DNA of 44,931 nt from Sphaerisporangium perillae (GCF_023276435.1 NZ_JALLPO010000060.1:1-44931), one strand, 5' to 3'. Shown: positions 15,659 to 24,442, counted from the first letter of the stretch. Program-made: numbers and translations. Notes: generated from the letters alone by a model not told the origin.

Positions 15659-16545
15659 CCGCCGTCCTGCAGGCCCAGGGACTGGGCAAAAGGTACGGGC
15701 GGCACTGGGCGTTGTCGGACTGCACCCTTGACATCCCGGCCGGGCATGTCGTGGGACTGGTCGGCCCCAACGGAGCGGGGAAGACCACGCTGCTGAACCT
15801 GGCCAGCGGCCAGACGGCACCGAGTTCGGGCAGCATCACCGTGCTCGGCGGCCTGCCCGGGGCCAGCCCCGCACAACTGGCCAAGGTCGGGTTCGTTGCC
15901 CAGGACACCCCCACCTACGCCGGGCTGAGCATCGCCGACCATCTGCGGTTGGGCGCCCGGCTCAACCCCGGGTGGGACGATGCGCTGGCACGGGAACGGC
16001 TCGGACGGCTCGGTCTCGATCCCGCCCACCGGGCGGGAAAGCTGTCAGGCGGGCAGCGTGCCCAGCTCGCCCTCACCCTGGGCCTGGCCAAGCGGCCCGA
16101 GCTGCTGATCCTGGACGAGCCGGTCGCCTCGCTCGACCCGCTGGCCCGCCGCGAGTTCCTGCAGGGCCTGATGGAGGCCGTCGTCGAGCACGAGTTCAGC
16201 GTGGTGCTCTCCTCCCACCTGGTGGCCGACCTGGAACGGGTCTGCGACTACCTGATCGTGATCGTCGACTCGCGCGTCCAGGTGGCGGGAGAGGTCGAGG
16301 AACTGCTGGCCAGCCATCACCGGCTCACCGGCCCGCGCCGCGACCCTGCCCGGCTCCCCGCCGACCAGCACGTCATCTCCGCCAGCCACACCGACCGGCA
16401 GACCACCCTCATCATCCGCACCGGCGCCCCGATTCACGACCCCGCCTGGTCCGTCAGCCAGATCAGCCTGGAAGACCTTGTCCTGGCCTACATGAGCAAG
16501 CCCGCCCACATCGACTACCGACCGGCCCTGGAGGTCCAGCGATGA
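15655..16545 (+). CDS. ABC transporter ATP-binding protein
   Basis: A 296-residue ATPase. Walker A is G-P-N-G-A-G-K-T-T (37-45), the Q-loop lies in V-A-Q-D-T-P-T-Y, the signature is L-S-G-G-Q-R (near 128), Walker B is L-L-I-L-D-E-P (near 148) with D-loop S-L-D-P, and the switch His is in S-S-H-L. The C-terminal 80 residues form the extra domain typical of YtrB/CcmA-type exporters. It is coupled to the regulator upstream and, by a second ATGA overlap, to the permease downstream. It probably powers export of a peptide, antibiotic or lipid; the cargo is unknown. Confidence 0.9.
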   Translation: MTAVLQAQGLGKRYGRHWALSDCTLDIPAGHVVGLVGPNGAGKTTLLNLASGQTAPSSGSITVLGGLPGASPAQLAKVGFVAQDTPTYAGLSIADHLRLGARLNPGWDDALARERLGRLGLDPAHRAGKLSGGQRAQLALTLGLAKRPELLILDEPVASLDPLARREFLQGLMEAVVEHEFSVVLSSHLVADLERVCDYLIVIVDSRVQVAGEVEELLASHHRLTGPRRDPARLPADQHVISASHTDRQTTLIIRTGAPIHDPAWSVSQISLEDLVLAYMSKPAHIDYRPALEVQR

Positions 16546-17582
16546 TCTGGCTGACCTGGCGTCAGTTCCGCGCCGCGGCCGCGATGATGTCCGCCGCCCT
16601 GGCCGCGCTCGTCGCCTTCCTGGGCCTCACCGGCCCTCGCCTGGCCGAGGACTACTCCACCGGGATCGCCGACTGCGCCGCCGCCGGGGGCGGCTGCTCG
16701 GAGTTCCTCCAGCAGTTCTTCAACGACTACCAGGACCCCTTCCTCGCTGTCACCGCCGTCGTGCTGGTCCTGCCCGCCCTTATCGGGCTCTTCTGGGGAG
16801 CACCGCTGATCACCCGTGAACTGGAGGCCGGCACGCACCGGCTGGTGTGGAACCAGAGCGTCACCCGCGGCCGCTGGCTGGCGGTCAAGCTCGGGCTCAC
16901 CGGCCTGACCGCCATGACCGCCGCGGGACTGGGCAGCCTCGCGGTGACCTGGTGGGCCAGCCCGATCGACGAAGCCGCTGCCAATGAATTCCCGCGGATG
17001 GGGCCCCTGCTGTTCGGCGCACGCGGCATCGTCCCCATCGGCTACGCGGCCTTCGCCTTCGCCCTCGGCGTGACCGTCGGGATGCTGGTCCGCCGCACCC
17101 TGGCCGCGATGGCCATCACCCTGGCCGTCTTCGTCGCCGTCCAGATCGCCATGCCGCTGCTGGTCCGGCCCCACCTCCTCCCGCTCACCCGTTCGACCAC
17201 CGAAATCACCGCCTCGAACGTGGATGGCGTTACCGCGCCTGCCAACGGCACCACCATTGTGAGGGTCACAGCGGCCGACAACACGGGTGGCTGGCTCCTG
17301 TCCAGCCACACCGTCGACGCGTCCGGACACGCAGTCGCCGACACCATCCCCGTGTCCACGCCCTCATGCGTACTAGGTGCGCCGGAGCCCGGCGCCGCCT
17401 GGTCGCGGGGGCTCTCGGCGTGCTTGGCCGAGATAAAGCGGCTCGGCTACCGGCAACAGGTGACCTACCACCCCTCCAGCCGCTTCTGGCCCTTCCAGTG
17501 GTACGAGACCGGGATCTACACCGCCCTGGCCCTTGGCCTTTCAGGGTTCTGCTTCTGGTGGATCCGCCGACGCCTGTCCTGA
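16542..17582 (+). CDS. ABC transporter permease
   Basis: A 346-residue membrane protein beginning M-I-W-L-T-W-R-Q-F-R. It has six predicted transmembrane helices: about residues 12-32, 70-92, 120-145, 165-185, 192-210 and 325-342. The loop before the last helix is large (about 110 residues) and extracytoplasmic. The motif L-I-T-R-E-L-E-A-G-T-H-R-L-V-W-N-Q-S-V-T-R is typical of ABC2-type permeases that pair with YtrA-regulated ATPases. The start overlaps the ATPase stop. A terminator-like hairpin follows 12 bases after the stop, closing a three-gene operon. Confidence 0.85.
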   Translation: MIWLTWRQFRAAAAMMSAALAALVAFLGLTGPRLAEDYSTGIADCAAAGGGCSEFLQQFFNDYQDPFLAVTAVVLVLPALIGLFWGAPLITRELEAGTHRLVWNQSVTRGRWLAVKLGLTGLTAMTAAGLGSLAVTWWASPIDEAAANEFPRMGPLLFGARGIVPIGYAAFAFALGVTVGMLVRRTLAAMAITLAVFVAVQIAMPLLVRPHLLPLTRSTTEITASNVDGVTAPANGTTIVRVTAADNTGGWLLSSHTVDASGHAVADTIPVSTPSCVLGAPEPGAAWSRGLSACLAEIKRLGYRQQVTYHPSSRFWPFQWYETGIYTALALGLSGFCFWWIRRRLS

Positions 17583-17594
17583 CAAAACCTCTGG

Positions 17595-17639
17595 CCCGGC
17601 CGCACGACGACACACACGGACGAGTCTGGTGCGGCCGGG
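17595..17639 (+). terminator. Hairpin after the GntR/ABC operon
   Basis: CCCGGCCGCAC (17595-17605) pairs perfectly with GTGCGGCCGGG (17629-17639) across a 23-base loop, 12 bases after the permease stop. There is no T run, as is usual for actinomycete terminators. Confidence 0.55.
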
Positions 17640-17684
17640 TCGGCTTCCGCCCGTGCTGTATGCCGCACGGACCAGGAAGAGAAC

Positions 17685-17831
17685 ATGAATATGAAGATCA
17701 TCGAGCTGCTCCGGTGTTTCGGCAGGATCCAGGCCGGGCCGAAACGGCAGGGCCTCGCTGTTGCGGATGGGGTCGACCACAGCCAGGCCCTCACCGCCAC
17801 TGGACACCCCGCCGGCCAGCCCACGACTTGA
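17685..17831 (+). CDS. Possible small protein, 48 residues
   Basis: ATG at 17685 follows AGGAAGAG by four bases. The frame begins M-N-M-K-I-I-E-L-L-R-C-F-G and runs 48 codons to TGA at 17829-17831. The sequence becomes Gly/Ala/Thr-rich and shows no domain. The opposite strand is also open here. Coding is possible on the strength of the ribosome binding site only. The following 150 bases to 17979 hold nothing that I recognise. Confidence 0.25.
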   Translation: MNMKIIELLRCFGRIQAGPKRQGLAVADGVDHSQALTATGHPAGQPTT

Positions 17832-17979
17832 CCGTCCCGGTCTTTCGTCGGACCCGAGCCGAGACCGACAAGATCAATCTCAGCGGCAAACTGTTCCTGG
17901 GTCTTTCAACCGTGCCATCAGGTCGCCCACGGGAGTTCCCCGTGCAGGTGGCCGTCCCCACCGGAAGGACGGACATTCC

Positions 17980-18090
17980 ATGGGTCATGTGATCGAGCCG
18001 GACAGCGCGGCAAAACGGTACGACAGCGTCACCGTCGGGCAAGGCCAGGCCGTCGCCGTGACGCGGCCTTCCGGCAGCGGAAAGCCGACG
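17980..18090 (+). pseudogene. ABC ATPase N-terminal remnant joined in frame to the lipase gene
   Basis: The first 37 codons downstream of the ATG at 17980 read H-V-I-E, A-K-R-Y-D-S-V-T-V, G-Q-A-V-A-V-T-R-P-S-G-S-G-K. This follows the beginning of an ABC ATPase: first strand, K-x-Y, 'GqavAvtGPSGSGKST' Walker A. About 10-15 residues between are deleted and Ser after Gly-Lys has become Pro. The reading frame then passes directly into the basic n-region of the lipase signal peptide. Confidence 0.5.
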
Positions 18091-19314
18091 CCGCGGAGCC
18101 CACTCCGCCGTGGCGGCTTGACCGCCGTCGCCGGACTGCTCGCCTTGGTGGCGTCCGCCTGCTCCGCGCCTGCCCCTTCCGCGTCCGCTTCCGCCGCGTC
18201 GGCACCTGCTTCCGCCGCCGCTTCGGCCTTGCCGAGTAGCACGCCGTATCTGCCCAAGCCGACCGGTCCCCATCCGGTCGGCACCACGTCGCTGTATCTG
18301 AAAGATGTCTCTCGCCCCGACCCCTGGAGCCCTACGGCGAAAGCGCGGGAGCTCATGGTCTCCTTGTGGTATCCGGCCAAGTCGCCGGGCCGTCGGCGGG
18401 CCCAGTACATGACGCCCAAGGAGTCGGAGCTCCACCTGAAAGGCGGGGAGATAACCGGCGTGCCGTTCGACGTGCTGAGCAGGACGCGGACCAACGCCTT
18501 CAGCGACGCCAAACCGGCAGGGCGTAAGCGCGGCCTGCCCCTTGTGGTGCTCTCCCCCGGCTTCACCAAGCCCCGCAGCACGCTCACGGCCCTGGCCGAG
18601 GATCTGGCGAGCAGAGGCTATGTGGTGGCCGGAATCGATCACACATATGAGAATTACGCCACGACCTTCCCCGACGGGCGGATCACCACGTGTGTCGCGT
18701 GCGACGCCGAAAGCGACCGGGACTTCGGTGAGAAGGTGGTCGAGGGTCGGGCGGCTGACGTCTCCTTCGTGCTTGACGAGCTGACCGGGTCACGCCCGAA
18801 GTGGAAGGGCTCTTCCCTGATCGACCCGTCCCGGATCGCGATGGCGGGCCAGTCGATAGGAGGCGCCAGCGCCCTGGCCGCCATGCTGAAGGACTCCCGG
18901 GTGCGCGCCGGGATCAACATGGACGGCACCACGTACGCCTCGATCCCCGCGGGCGGGCTGTCGCGGCCGTTCCTGTTCCTGGGCGCGCAGGAAAACCACA
19001 GCCCGGGAGGCCGCGACACCACATGGGAGCGCGACTGGAAACAGCTGACCGGATGGAAGCGCTGGCTGGTGGTGGCCGGGGCGCATCATGTGTCCTTCAC
19101 CGACATTCCGCTGCTGCTGGCGGATCAGCTCGGCATCGCCCCCCCTCCAGGCCTCGACCTGTCCGGGGCGCGCTCCGTGGAGATCACCCGCAGGTACGTC
19201 CAAGCCTTCTTCGACCTGCACCTGCGTAACAAGCCACAACCCCTGCTGGACAAGCCGTCGGCGCGCTACCCCGAGGTCAAGCTCTGCTCGGTGGAGGCGA
19301 AGACCTGCCAGTAG
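17980..19314 (+). CDS. Secreted PAF-acetylhydrolase-like lipase, probable lipoprotein
   Basis: The mature part is an alpha/beta hydrolase of the platelet-activating-factor acetylhydrolase type: P-L-V-V-L-S-P-G-F-T, the nucleophile elbow M-A-G-Q-S-I-G-G-A-S, the acid region I-N-M-D-G-T-T-Y, and the His region G-A-H-H-V-S-F-T-D. A signal peptide (R-R-G-G-L-T-A-V-A-G-L-L-A-L-V-A-S-A-C) ends in a lipobox-like A-S-A-C, followed by a Ser/Ala-rich linker. It should sit on the outer face of the membrane and cleave ester or acetyl lipids. ATG at 17980 has GGAAGGA nine bases upstream and gives 444 residues, but its first 37 codons are an ABC ATPase remnant. GTG at 18058 would give a normal signal-peptide length. 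A truncated paralogue lies at 2830-3812. Confidence 0.8.
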   Translation: MGHVIEPDSAAKRYDSVTVGQGQAVAVTRPSGSGKPTPRSPLRRGGLTAVAGLLALVASACSAPAPSASASAASAPASAAASALPSSTPYLPKPTGPHPVGTTSLYLKDVSRPDPWSPTAKARELMVSLWYPAKSPGRRRAQYMTPKESELHLKGGEITGVPFDVLSRTRTNAFSDAKPAGRKRGLPLVVLSPGFTKPRSTLTALAEDLASRGYVVAGIDHTYENYATTFPDGRITTCVACDAESDRDFGEKVVEGRAADVSFVLDELTGSRPKWKGSSLIDPSRIAMAGQSIGGASALAAMLKDSRVRAGINMDGTTYASIPAGGLSRPFLFLGAQENHSPGGRDTTWERDWKQLTGWKRWLVVAGAHHVSFTDIPLLLADQLGIAPPPGLDLSGARSVEITRRYVQAFFDLHLRNKPQPLLDKPSARYPEVKLCSVEAKTCQ

Positions 19315-19362
19315 CAGATCGCCGGTACGGCAGGCAGGTGTGCTCGACGCCTGGGGGGCAGT

Positions 19363-19911
19363 CAGGCCCACGAGTACAAGCACAAGGGCAGCACCTACCG
19401 GCAGCACCGCCAACGGGTGTTCAAAGCGTCCTACACCAACCACTACCGGACCGGCCTCATCAAGACCTTGCTCTACACCGGCGTCCGCGTCGCCGAGCTC
19501 GTAGCGACCCGCATCGCCGACGTTGACCTGGACGCCTGCCGTATCCGCATCACCCGGGGCAAAGGCGGCAAGGACCGCTCCGTGTCCTTCCCCGCCGCGT
19601 TCAAGGAGACCCTCGCCCTGCACATCGCCGCCGCACGATCAAAGGGCGCGACGTTTCTGTTCGAGTCCTCCTGGAAGAAGCCGTACTCCATCCGCGGCGT
19701 CCGCGCCATGCTCGCCCGCTACGCCGCCAAGGCGCCGGCCTGGACCACAACATGCCACCCCACCGGCTGCGGCGCTTCCTGTTCACCTGGCTCAAGACTC
19801 AAGGCATCGACGATGCCCTCATCCAGCAGCGCGCTCCCTGCTGTCGCAAATCCGCCCGCATCGCCGGGCACGCGGCGGGGTCGCGGACCGCCCCTGGCCG
19901 GACGCCTCTAG
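19363..19911 (+). pseudogene. Tyrosine recombinase (integrase), broken
   Basis: In one frame the segment from 19363 reads [11 protein letters not shown] and [17 protein letters not shown] (containing the first catalytic Arg). It continues [19 protein letters not shown] (catalytic Lys) and [10 protein letters not shown]. Near 19740 the sequence shifts frame to give [24 protein letters not shown], the HxxR box. After about 19835 similarity ends; the second His and the nucleophilic Tyr are missing, and the N-terminal SAM-like domain is absent. The remnant abuts the stop of the serine hydrolase gene. It is a dead integrase of an integrative element or phage. Confidence 0.7.
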
Positions 19912-21260
19912 CGCCAGCCGGACTCGTCCACGCCTCCGGGGACGGGCGCGGCGGGGTCGTAGGGCTCGCGGGTGAAGATGAAGGTGTTGAGATCGAGGTG
20001 GCTGATCGAGCCGTCGGGCCGCCGCACCAGGCGCATGGTCTCTCCGGCGTAGTAGCCGTCCAGGCCGAGCCAGGTGCCGTCGTCCTGCGCGGTGAACCGG
20101 GAGGTCCGGCCGGGCCCGCTCACCGGGCTGAGCGACAGGTCGCGCCCGGACCGCAGGCGCAGCAGGTAGGCCGCCGGCCCCCAGTACCAGGGCCCGGTGA
20201 GCTCCAGCAGACCGGGGTCCACGGTCGCCGGGGCCCACTCGCGGGGGAGGGCCGGCTCGTGGGCGTCCAGGATGTCCAGCAGGTCGGTGGCGACCGAGGC
20301 GCGCAGCCCGGAGGTGGCGTTGGCCATGCACACCACGCCGCTGCGGTCGGCCGGGTCTCCCCAGACCACCGCGAGGAACCCGGGCATCGAGCCGCCGTGC
20401 CCGGCCAGGCGCCGCCCGCGGTGGCGCATCAGCTGGATGCCCAGGCCGAAGCCGCCGCTCCAGGCGTCGGCGTCGTCCACGCTCGCCGGTTCGCGCATCT
20501 CGGCCAGCGTGGCGGGGTCGAGGACCCCCTCGTCGCCGCCGGCCAGGAACGCCGCCCATCGGGCCAGGTCGTCGGAGGTGGACCACAGCTGCCCCGCCGG
20601 GGACATGGCCACCGCGTCGTGCTCGGGCTCGGGCAGCAGCACGTCGGCCCATGGGTGGACGGCGTACCCCCGGGCGTGCGGCTCGCGCGGCCGGGTCGTG
20701 GTGTCGCGCATGCCCAGCGGCTGGAGGATCTCCGAGCGGGCCACCTCGACCCAGTCGGCCTTGCGGTGGCGGGAGACCAGCTCGCCGAGCAGGGCGAAGC
20801 CGAGGTTGGAGTAGTGGAGACGCCGGCCCGGCCGGTGACGGGAGGTCTGGGTGCCGAGCGCCCCGGTCAGGGCGTCGATCTCCATGCCAGGGACGCGTTC
20901 CCACCACGGGCCGGGCGGCTCGGCGGTCAGCCCGGCGGTGTGCGACAGCAACTGGGCGATCGTGACGTCGCCGACCGGGGTGGCGGGCATGTGCTTGGCG
21001 AGCGGGTCGTTCAGCTCCAGCAGGCCCTCGTCGCGCAGCCGCATCACCAGCACGGCGACCAGGGTCTTGGTGATCGAGCCGATGCGATATTGGGTGTCGG
21101 CGGTGGGGGCGGCGCCCTCGGCGGTGCCGCGGGCGCCGAACCAGACCGGTCGCCCTTCGCGCAGGACCGTGGCGACCAGCGAGGGCATGCGCGCCTCGGC
21201 CTGCTCGATCGCCACGCGGCGCAGCAGCGCGCGAGCCGTACCCTCCAGAACCGCCGGCAT
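19908..21260 (-). CDS. Serine hydrolase, beta-lactamase/DD-peptidase (class C-like) family
   Basis: A 450-residue enzyme without a signal peptide. The catalytic SxxK is Ser62-Ile-Thr-Lys65 in R-I-G-S-I-T-K-T, the second motif is Tyr150-Ser-Asn152, and the third is H-G-G in A-G-H-G-G-S-M-P-G (near residue 285-290). A C-terminal lipocalin-like domain of about 110 residues ([21 protein letters not shown]) is typical of the EstB/FmtA-like group. It is probably a cytoplasmic esterase or peptidase; the substrate is unknown. ATG at 21260 has GGGAGG six bases upstream; TTG/GTG codons further upstream lack one. It is divergent from the CGNR regulator with 102 bases between. Confidence 0.85.
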   Translation of the reverse strand: MPAVLEGTARALLRRVAIEQAEARMPSLVATVLREGRPVWFGARGTAEGAAPTADTQYRIGSITKTLVAVLVMRLRDEGLLELNDPLAKHMPATPVGDVTIAQLLSHTAGLTAEPPGPWWERVPGMEIDALTGALGTQTSRHRPGRRLHYSNLGFALLGELVSRHRKADWVEVARSEILQPLGMRDTTTRPREPHARGYAVHPWADVLLPEPEHDAVAMSPAGQLWSTSDDLARWAAFLAGGDEGVLDPATLAEMREPASVDDADAWSGGFGLGIQLMRHRGRRLAGHGGSMPGFLAVVWGDPADRSGVVCMANATSGLRASVATDLLDILDAHEPALPREWAPATVDPGLLELTGPWYWGPAAYLLRLRSGRDLSLSPVSGPGRTSRFTAQDDGTWLGLDGYYAGETMRLVRRPDGSISHLDLNTFIFTREPYDPAAPVPGGVDESGWR

Positions 21261-21283
21261 CGGCCGCCTCCCGCCTCGGTATA

Positions 21284-21310
21284 CCGCTAGGAACAGTGCC
21301 ACATTAGCGG
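21284..21310. promoter_or_regulatory. Inverted repeat upstream of the serine hydrolase gene
   Basis: CCGCTA (21284-21289) and TAGCGG (21305-21310) are perfect inverted six-base arms, 15 bases apart, 24 bases upstream of the serine hydrolase start. Position fits an operator or promoter-proximal site. TATACC on the minus strand (21279-21284) could be its -10. Confidence 0.35.
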
Positions 21311-21341
21311 GGATCTAGGAGGCCGCCGGCTGTACGTGCCT

Positions 21342-21362
21342 GTAACCTCCTACAGTGGTTAC
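21342..21362. promoter_or_regulatory. Operator overlapping a leaderless promoter of the CGNR gene
   Basis: GTAACC-N9-GGTTAC is a perfect inverted repeat ending one base before the GTG start at 21363. Inside it, TACAGT (21351-21356) is a good -10 hexamer placed so that transcription would start at the GTG itself. This predicts a leaderless mRNA and direct autorepression by the zinc-finger protein. Confidence 0.55.
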
Positions 21363-21941
21363 GTGACCCACGGCCTGACGCTGCGCTCCCCCGAGGGGAC
21401 CACCTACCGGTTCGACCCTGGGGCGCTGTGCCTGGAGTTCCTCCTCACGGGCGGCCCGGGTCCGCCGGCCCGCCACCACACGCTGCACGCGCCCGCCGAC
21501 CTCGCGGCCTTCGCCGCCGTGTCGCGCCTGGGGCTGGACGCCGAGCAGGTACGCGTCACGCCGGAGGAGCTGGCGGACGCCGTACGGCTGCGCGACGATC
21601 TGTGGCGGCTGGCACGCGACCGCGTGCACGGCCGGCCGCTCGAGGATCCCGCCATCCTCAACGCCGCCGCGGCCGTCCCCCCTCTGGCGCCACGCGCCCA
21701 GGACGGGGTGCGCCGGTGGGCCGTGCCGGTGTCCGGCGCGCAGCTGCTGTCCCAGATCGCCAGGGACGCCGTCGAGCTGTTCACCGGACCGCTGCGCGAG
21801 CGCGTGCGCGAATGCGCCACCGGCGACTGCTTCCTGATCTTCATGGACGCCTCCCGGCCGGGGACGCGCCGCTGGTGCTCGATGGAACGCTGCGGCAACC
21901 GCCACAAGGTACGCAGCCACCGCGCCCGCGGCACCGCCTGA
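21363..21941 (+). CDS. CGNR zinc-finger transcriptional regulator (ABATE domain)
   Basis: A 192-residue protein. The N-terminal ABATE domain contains F-D-P-G-A-L-C-L-E-F-L-L-T and V-R-L-R-D-D-L-W-R-L-A. The C-terminal zinc finger reads R-E-C-A-T-G-D-C, then R-W-C-S-M-E-R-C-G-N-R-H-K-V-R, the CGNR signature. Such proteins act as stress-linked or autoregulatory repressors and the ABATE part may bind a ligand. The GTG at 21363 is chosen because the -10-like TACAGT and the operator end just before it. A GTG at 21336, preceded by AGGAGG at 12 bases, is a possible longer start. The gene for RecD2 follows 38 bases downstream on the same strand. Confidence 0.85.
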   Translation: MTHGLTLRSPEGTTYRFDPGALCLEFLLTGGPGPPARHHTLHAPADLAAFAAVSRLGLDAEQVRVTPEELADAVRLRDDLWRLARDRVHGRPLEDPAILNAAAAVPPLAPRAQDGVRRWAVPVSGAQLLSQIARDAVELFTGPLRERVRECATGDCFLIFMDASRPGTRRWCSMERCGNRHKVRSHRARGTA

Positions 21942-21979
21942 CGCCACGCCGGGGTGCGAGCTGCGGGACAATACCGGCC

Positions 21980-24196
21980 ATGACCACCTCGGCCGAAGAA
22001 CGTCCCCCCGGCGCGGTGCTGAACGCCGTCCTCGAGCGCATCACCTACGCCAACGAGGAGACCGGCTACACCATCGCCAGGGTGGCGGTCGAGCGGGGTG
22101 GCGCCGATCTGGTGACGGCGGTGGGGCCGCTGCTCGGGGCGCAGGTCGGTGAGAGCCTGCGGCTCACCGGCCGCTGGAGCTCCCATCCCAAGTACGGCAA
22201 GCAGTTCGAGGTGTGGTCCTACACCACGGTCCTTCCGGCCACCGTGCAGGGCATCCAGCGCTACCTGGGCTCCGGGCTGGTCAAGGGCATCGGCCCGAAG
22301 ATGGCCGAACGCATCGTCGGCCACTTCGGGGTGGCGACGCTCGAGGTGATCGAGACCTCGCCCGAGCGGCTGGTGGAGGTCCCCGGGCTCGGCCCGAAGC
22401 GGACCAAGATGATCGCCGTGGCCTGGGAGGAGCAGAAGATCATCAAAGAGGTGATGATCTTCCTGCAGGGCGTCGGGGTGTCCACCTCCATCGCCGTGCG
22501 CATCTTCAAGCAGTACGGCGACACCTCCATCGAGGTGGTCAAGACCGAGCCCTACCGGCTGGCCGACGACGTGTGGGGCATCGGGTTCAAGACGGCCGAC
22601 ACCATCGCCCAGGCCGTCGGCATCCCGCACGACAGTCCCGAGCGGGTCAAGGCAGGCCTGCGCTACACCCTGTCCCAGGCGGCCGACGCCGGCCACTGCT
22701 ACCTGCCCGCGCCGAACCTGGCCGGGGACGCGGTGAAGATCCTTGAGGTCCCGGCGGAGCTCGTGACGCGCTGCCTGGACGAGCTGGTCGCCGCCGAGGG
22801 CGTGGTCCGCGAGGAGGTCCCCGCCGGAGACCGCGTGGTGCCCGCGGTCTACCTGGTGCCCTTCCACCGCGCCGAGCTGGCGCTGGCCGGCGGCGTGCGG
22901 CGCCTGCTGGACTCCGGGCACGACCGGCTGGCCGCCTTCACCGGCGTCGACTGGAGCGCCGCCCTGGCCTGGCTGCGCAAGGAGACCGGCGCCGACCTCG
23001 CCCCCGAGCAGGCCGAGGCGGTGCGGCTGGCGCTCACCTCCAAGGTGGCCGTGCTGACCGGCGGGCCCGGCTGCGGCAAGAGCTTCACCGTGCGCTCGAT
23101 CGTGGCCCTCGCGCGCGCCAAGAAGGCCAAGGTCATCCTCGCCGCTCCCACCGGGCGGGCCGCCAAGCGCCTGGCCGAGCTGACCGGCCACGAGGCCACC
23201 ACCGTCCACCGCCTGCTGCAGCTGCGGCCGGGGGGCGAGGCGACCTTCGACCGCGACAATCCGCTGGACGCCGACCTGCTGGTGGTCGACGAGGCCTCCA
23301 TGCTCGACCTGCTGCTGGCCAACAAGCTGGTCAAGGCGGTGGCGAGCGGGGCCCACCTGCTGTTCGTGGGCGACGTCGACCAGCTGCCCTCGGTGGGGGC
23401 GGGAGAGGTGCTGCGCGACCTGCTCGCGGCCGACGGCGTCCCCCGGGTGCGGCTGACTCAGATCTTCCGGCAGGCCCAGCAGTCCGGGGTCGTGGTCAAC
23501 GCCCACCGCATCAACACCGGGCTGCATCCCGCGCTGTCGGGCATGAACGACTTCTTCCTGTTCCCCTGCGAGGAGCCCGAGGAGATCGCCGCGCTGACCG
23601 TCGATGTGGTCGCCCGGCGCATCCCGCGCAAGTTCGGGCTCAACCCCCGCCGTGACGTGCAGGTGCTGGCTCCGATGCACCGCGGCGCGGCCGGGGCGGG
23701 CAACCTCAACAGCGTGCTGCAGGAGGCGCTGACCCCTTCCCGGGAGGGCATGCCGGAGCGGCGGTTCGGCGGCCGGGTCTTCCGTATCGGCGACAAGGTG
23801 ACCCAGCTGCGCAACAACTATGACAAAGGCGTGGCCGGGGTGTTCAACGGCACCGTCGGCGTGGTGACCGACCTGCGTCCCGAGGAGAGCAAACTGACCG
23901 TCCTCACCGACGAGGACGAGAGCGTTGAATACGCCTTCGACGAACTGGACGAGTTGGCGCACGCCTATGCCGTCTCCATCCACCGTTCACAGGGCAGCGA
24001 ATATCCCGCCGTGGTGATCCCTCTCGCGACCAGTGCGTGGATGATGTTGCAACGCAATCTTCTGTACACCGCCGTCACGCGTGCGAAGAAACTCGTGGTG
24101 CTCGTCGGCTCCCGGCGCGCGCTGGCCCAGGCCGTGCGGACGCGCGGTGCCGGGCGGCGGCACACCAGCCTCACCCACCGGCTACGCCAGGACTGA
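21980..24196 (+). CDS. recD2: RecD2-type ATP-dependent DNA helicase
   Basis: A 738-residue helicase of superfamily 1B. The N-terminal OB-like and helix-hairpin-helix part has Y-L-G-S-G-L-V-K-G-I-G-P-K-M-A and L-V-E-V-P-G-L-G-P-K-R. The motor follows: Walker A G-G-P-G-C-G-K-S (about 361-368), motif Ia A-A-P-T-G-R-A-A-K, motif II V-V-D-E-A-S-M-L-D, motif III F-V-G-D-V-D-Q-L-P-S-V-G-A-G, the Q-I-F-R-Q motif, and a UvrD-like C-terminal domain with S-I-H-R-S-Q-G-S-E and Y-T-A-V-T-R-A-K-K. Without RecBC, RecD2 unwinds DNA 5'-3' in repair and replication. GACAAT lies seven bases before the ATG, suggesting its own leaderless start. The length is normal and nothing is broken. Confidence 0.95.
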   Translation: MTTSAEERPPGAVLNAVLERITYANEETGYTIARVAVERGGADLVTAVGPLLGAQVGESLRLTGRWSSHPKYGKQFEVWSYTTVLPATVQGIQRYLGSGLVKGIGPKMAERIVGHFGVATLEVIETSPERLVEVPGLGPKRTKMIAVAWEEQKIIKEVMIFLQGVGVSTSIAVRIFKQYGDTSIEVVKTEPYRLADDVWGIGFKTADTIAQAVGIPHDSPERVKAGLRYTLSQAADAGHCYLPAPNLAGDAVKILEVPAELVTRCLDELVAAEGVVREEVPAGDRVVPAVYLVPFHRAELALAGGVRRLLDSGHDRLAAFTGVDWSAALAWLRKETGADLAPEQAEAVRLALTSKVAVLTGGPGCGKSFTVRSIVALARAKKAKVILAAPTGRAAKRLAELTGHEATTVHRLLQLRPGGEATFDRDNPLDADLLVVDEASMLDLLLANKLVKAVASGAHLLFVGDVDQLPSVGAGEVLRDLLAADGVPRVRLTQIFRQAQQSGVVVNAHRINTGLHPALSGMNDFFLFPCEEPEEIAALTVDVVARRIPRKFGLNPRRDVQVLAPMHRGAAGAGNLNSVLQEALTPSREGMPERRFGGRVFRIGDKVTQLRNNYDKGVAGVFNGTVGVVTDLRPEESKLTVLTDEDESVEYAFDELDELAHAYAVSIHRSQGSEYPAVVIPLATSAWMMLQRNLLYTAVTRAKKLVVLVGSRRALAQAVRTRGAGRRHTSLTHRLRQD

Positions 24197-24205
24197 GCCC
24201 TGCGA

Positions 24206-24222
24206 GGGCCGCCGCGCGGCCC
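24206..24222 (+). terminator. Hairpin after recD2
   Basis: GGGCCGC-CGC-GCGGCCC is a seven-base perfect stem with a three-base loop, nine bases after the recD2 stop. There is no T tract. Confidence 0.45.
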
Positions 24223-24425
24223 CCGTGGCGGGCCCCGGCGGACGGCTCGGTTTCCCCGCCGGACAGTGGCACGGCGGATCATCAGGATGCCTTTGACCGG
24301 CCCCAATCCTGACAATCTCCTGTGACTTCTTGACGGCCCGTAGTGGCTTTCGAGGCCCCATCCCCCCCACAAGGTGACCGAAACGTGATCTAACGCACCC
24401 AAAAGGTGTACGTTCAGGTGCCGAT

Positions 24426-24442
24426 CCCTATTAGGGTTTTTT
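24426..24442 (+). promoter_or_regulatory. Short dyad followed by T6 in the L,D-transpeptidase leader
   Basis: CCCTA-T-TAGGG is followed directly by six T, 31 bases before the GTG start. It could be a small attenuator or intrinsic terminator, or an operator next to the promoter; both its AT content and the T6 are rare here. The preceding 24223-24425 shows a second short dyad (CACC-N5-GGTG, 24396-24408), but no riboswitch consensus that I recognise. Confidence 0.3.

Noticed and set aside
21404..23983. An 859-codon open frame on the minus strand opposite recD2
   Set aside because: It is the antisense of a highly conserved helicase gene; its protein is His/Gly/Val-rich with no domain and arises from GC-biased third positions.
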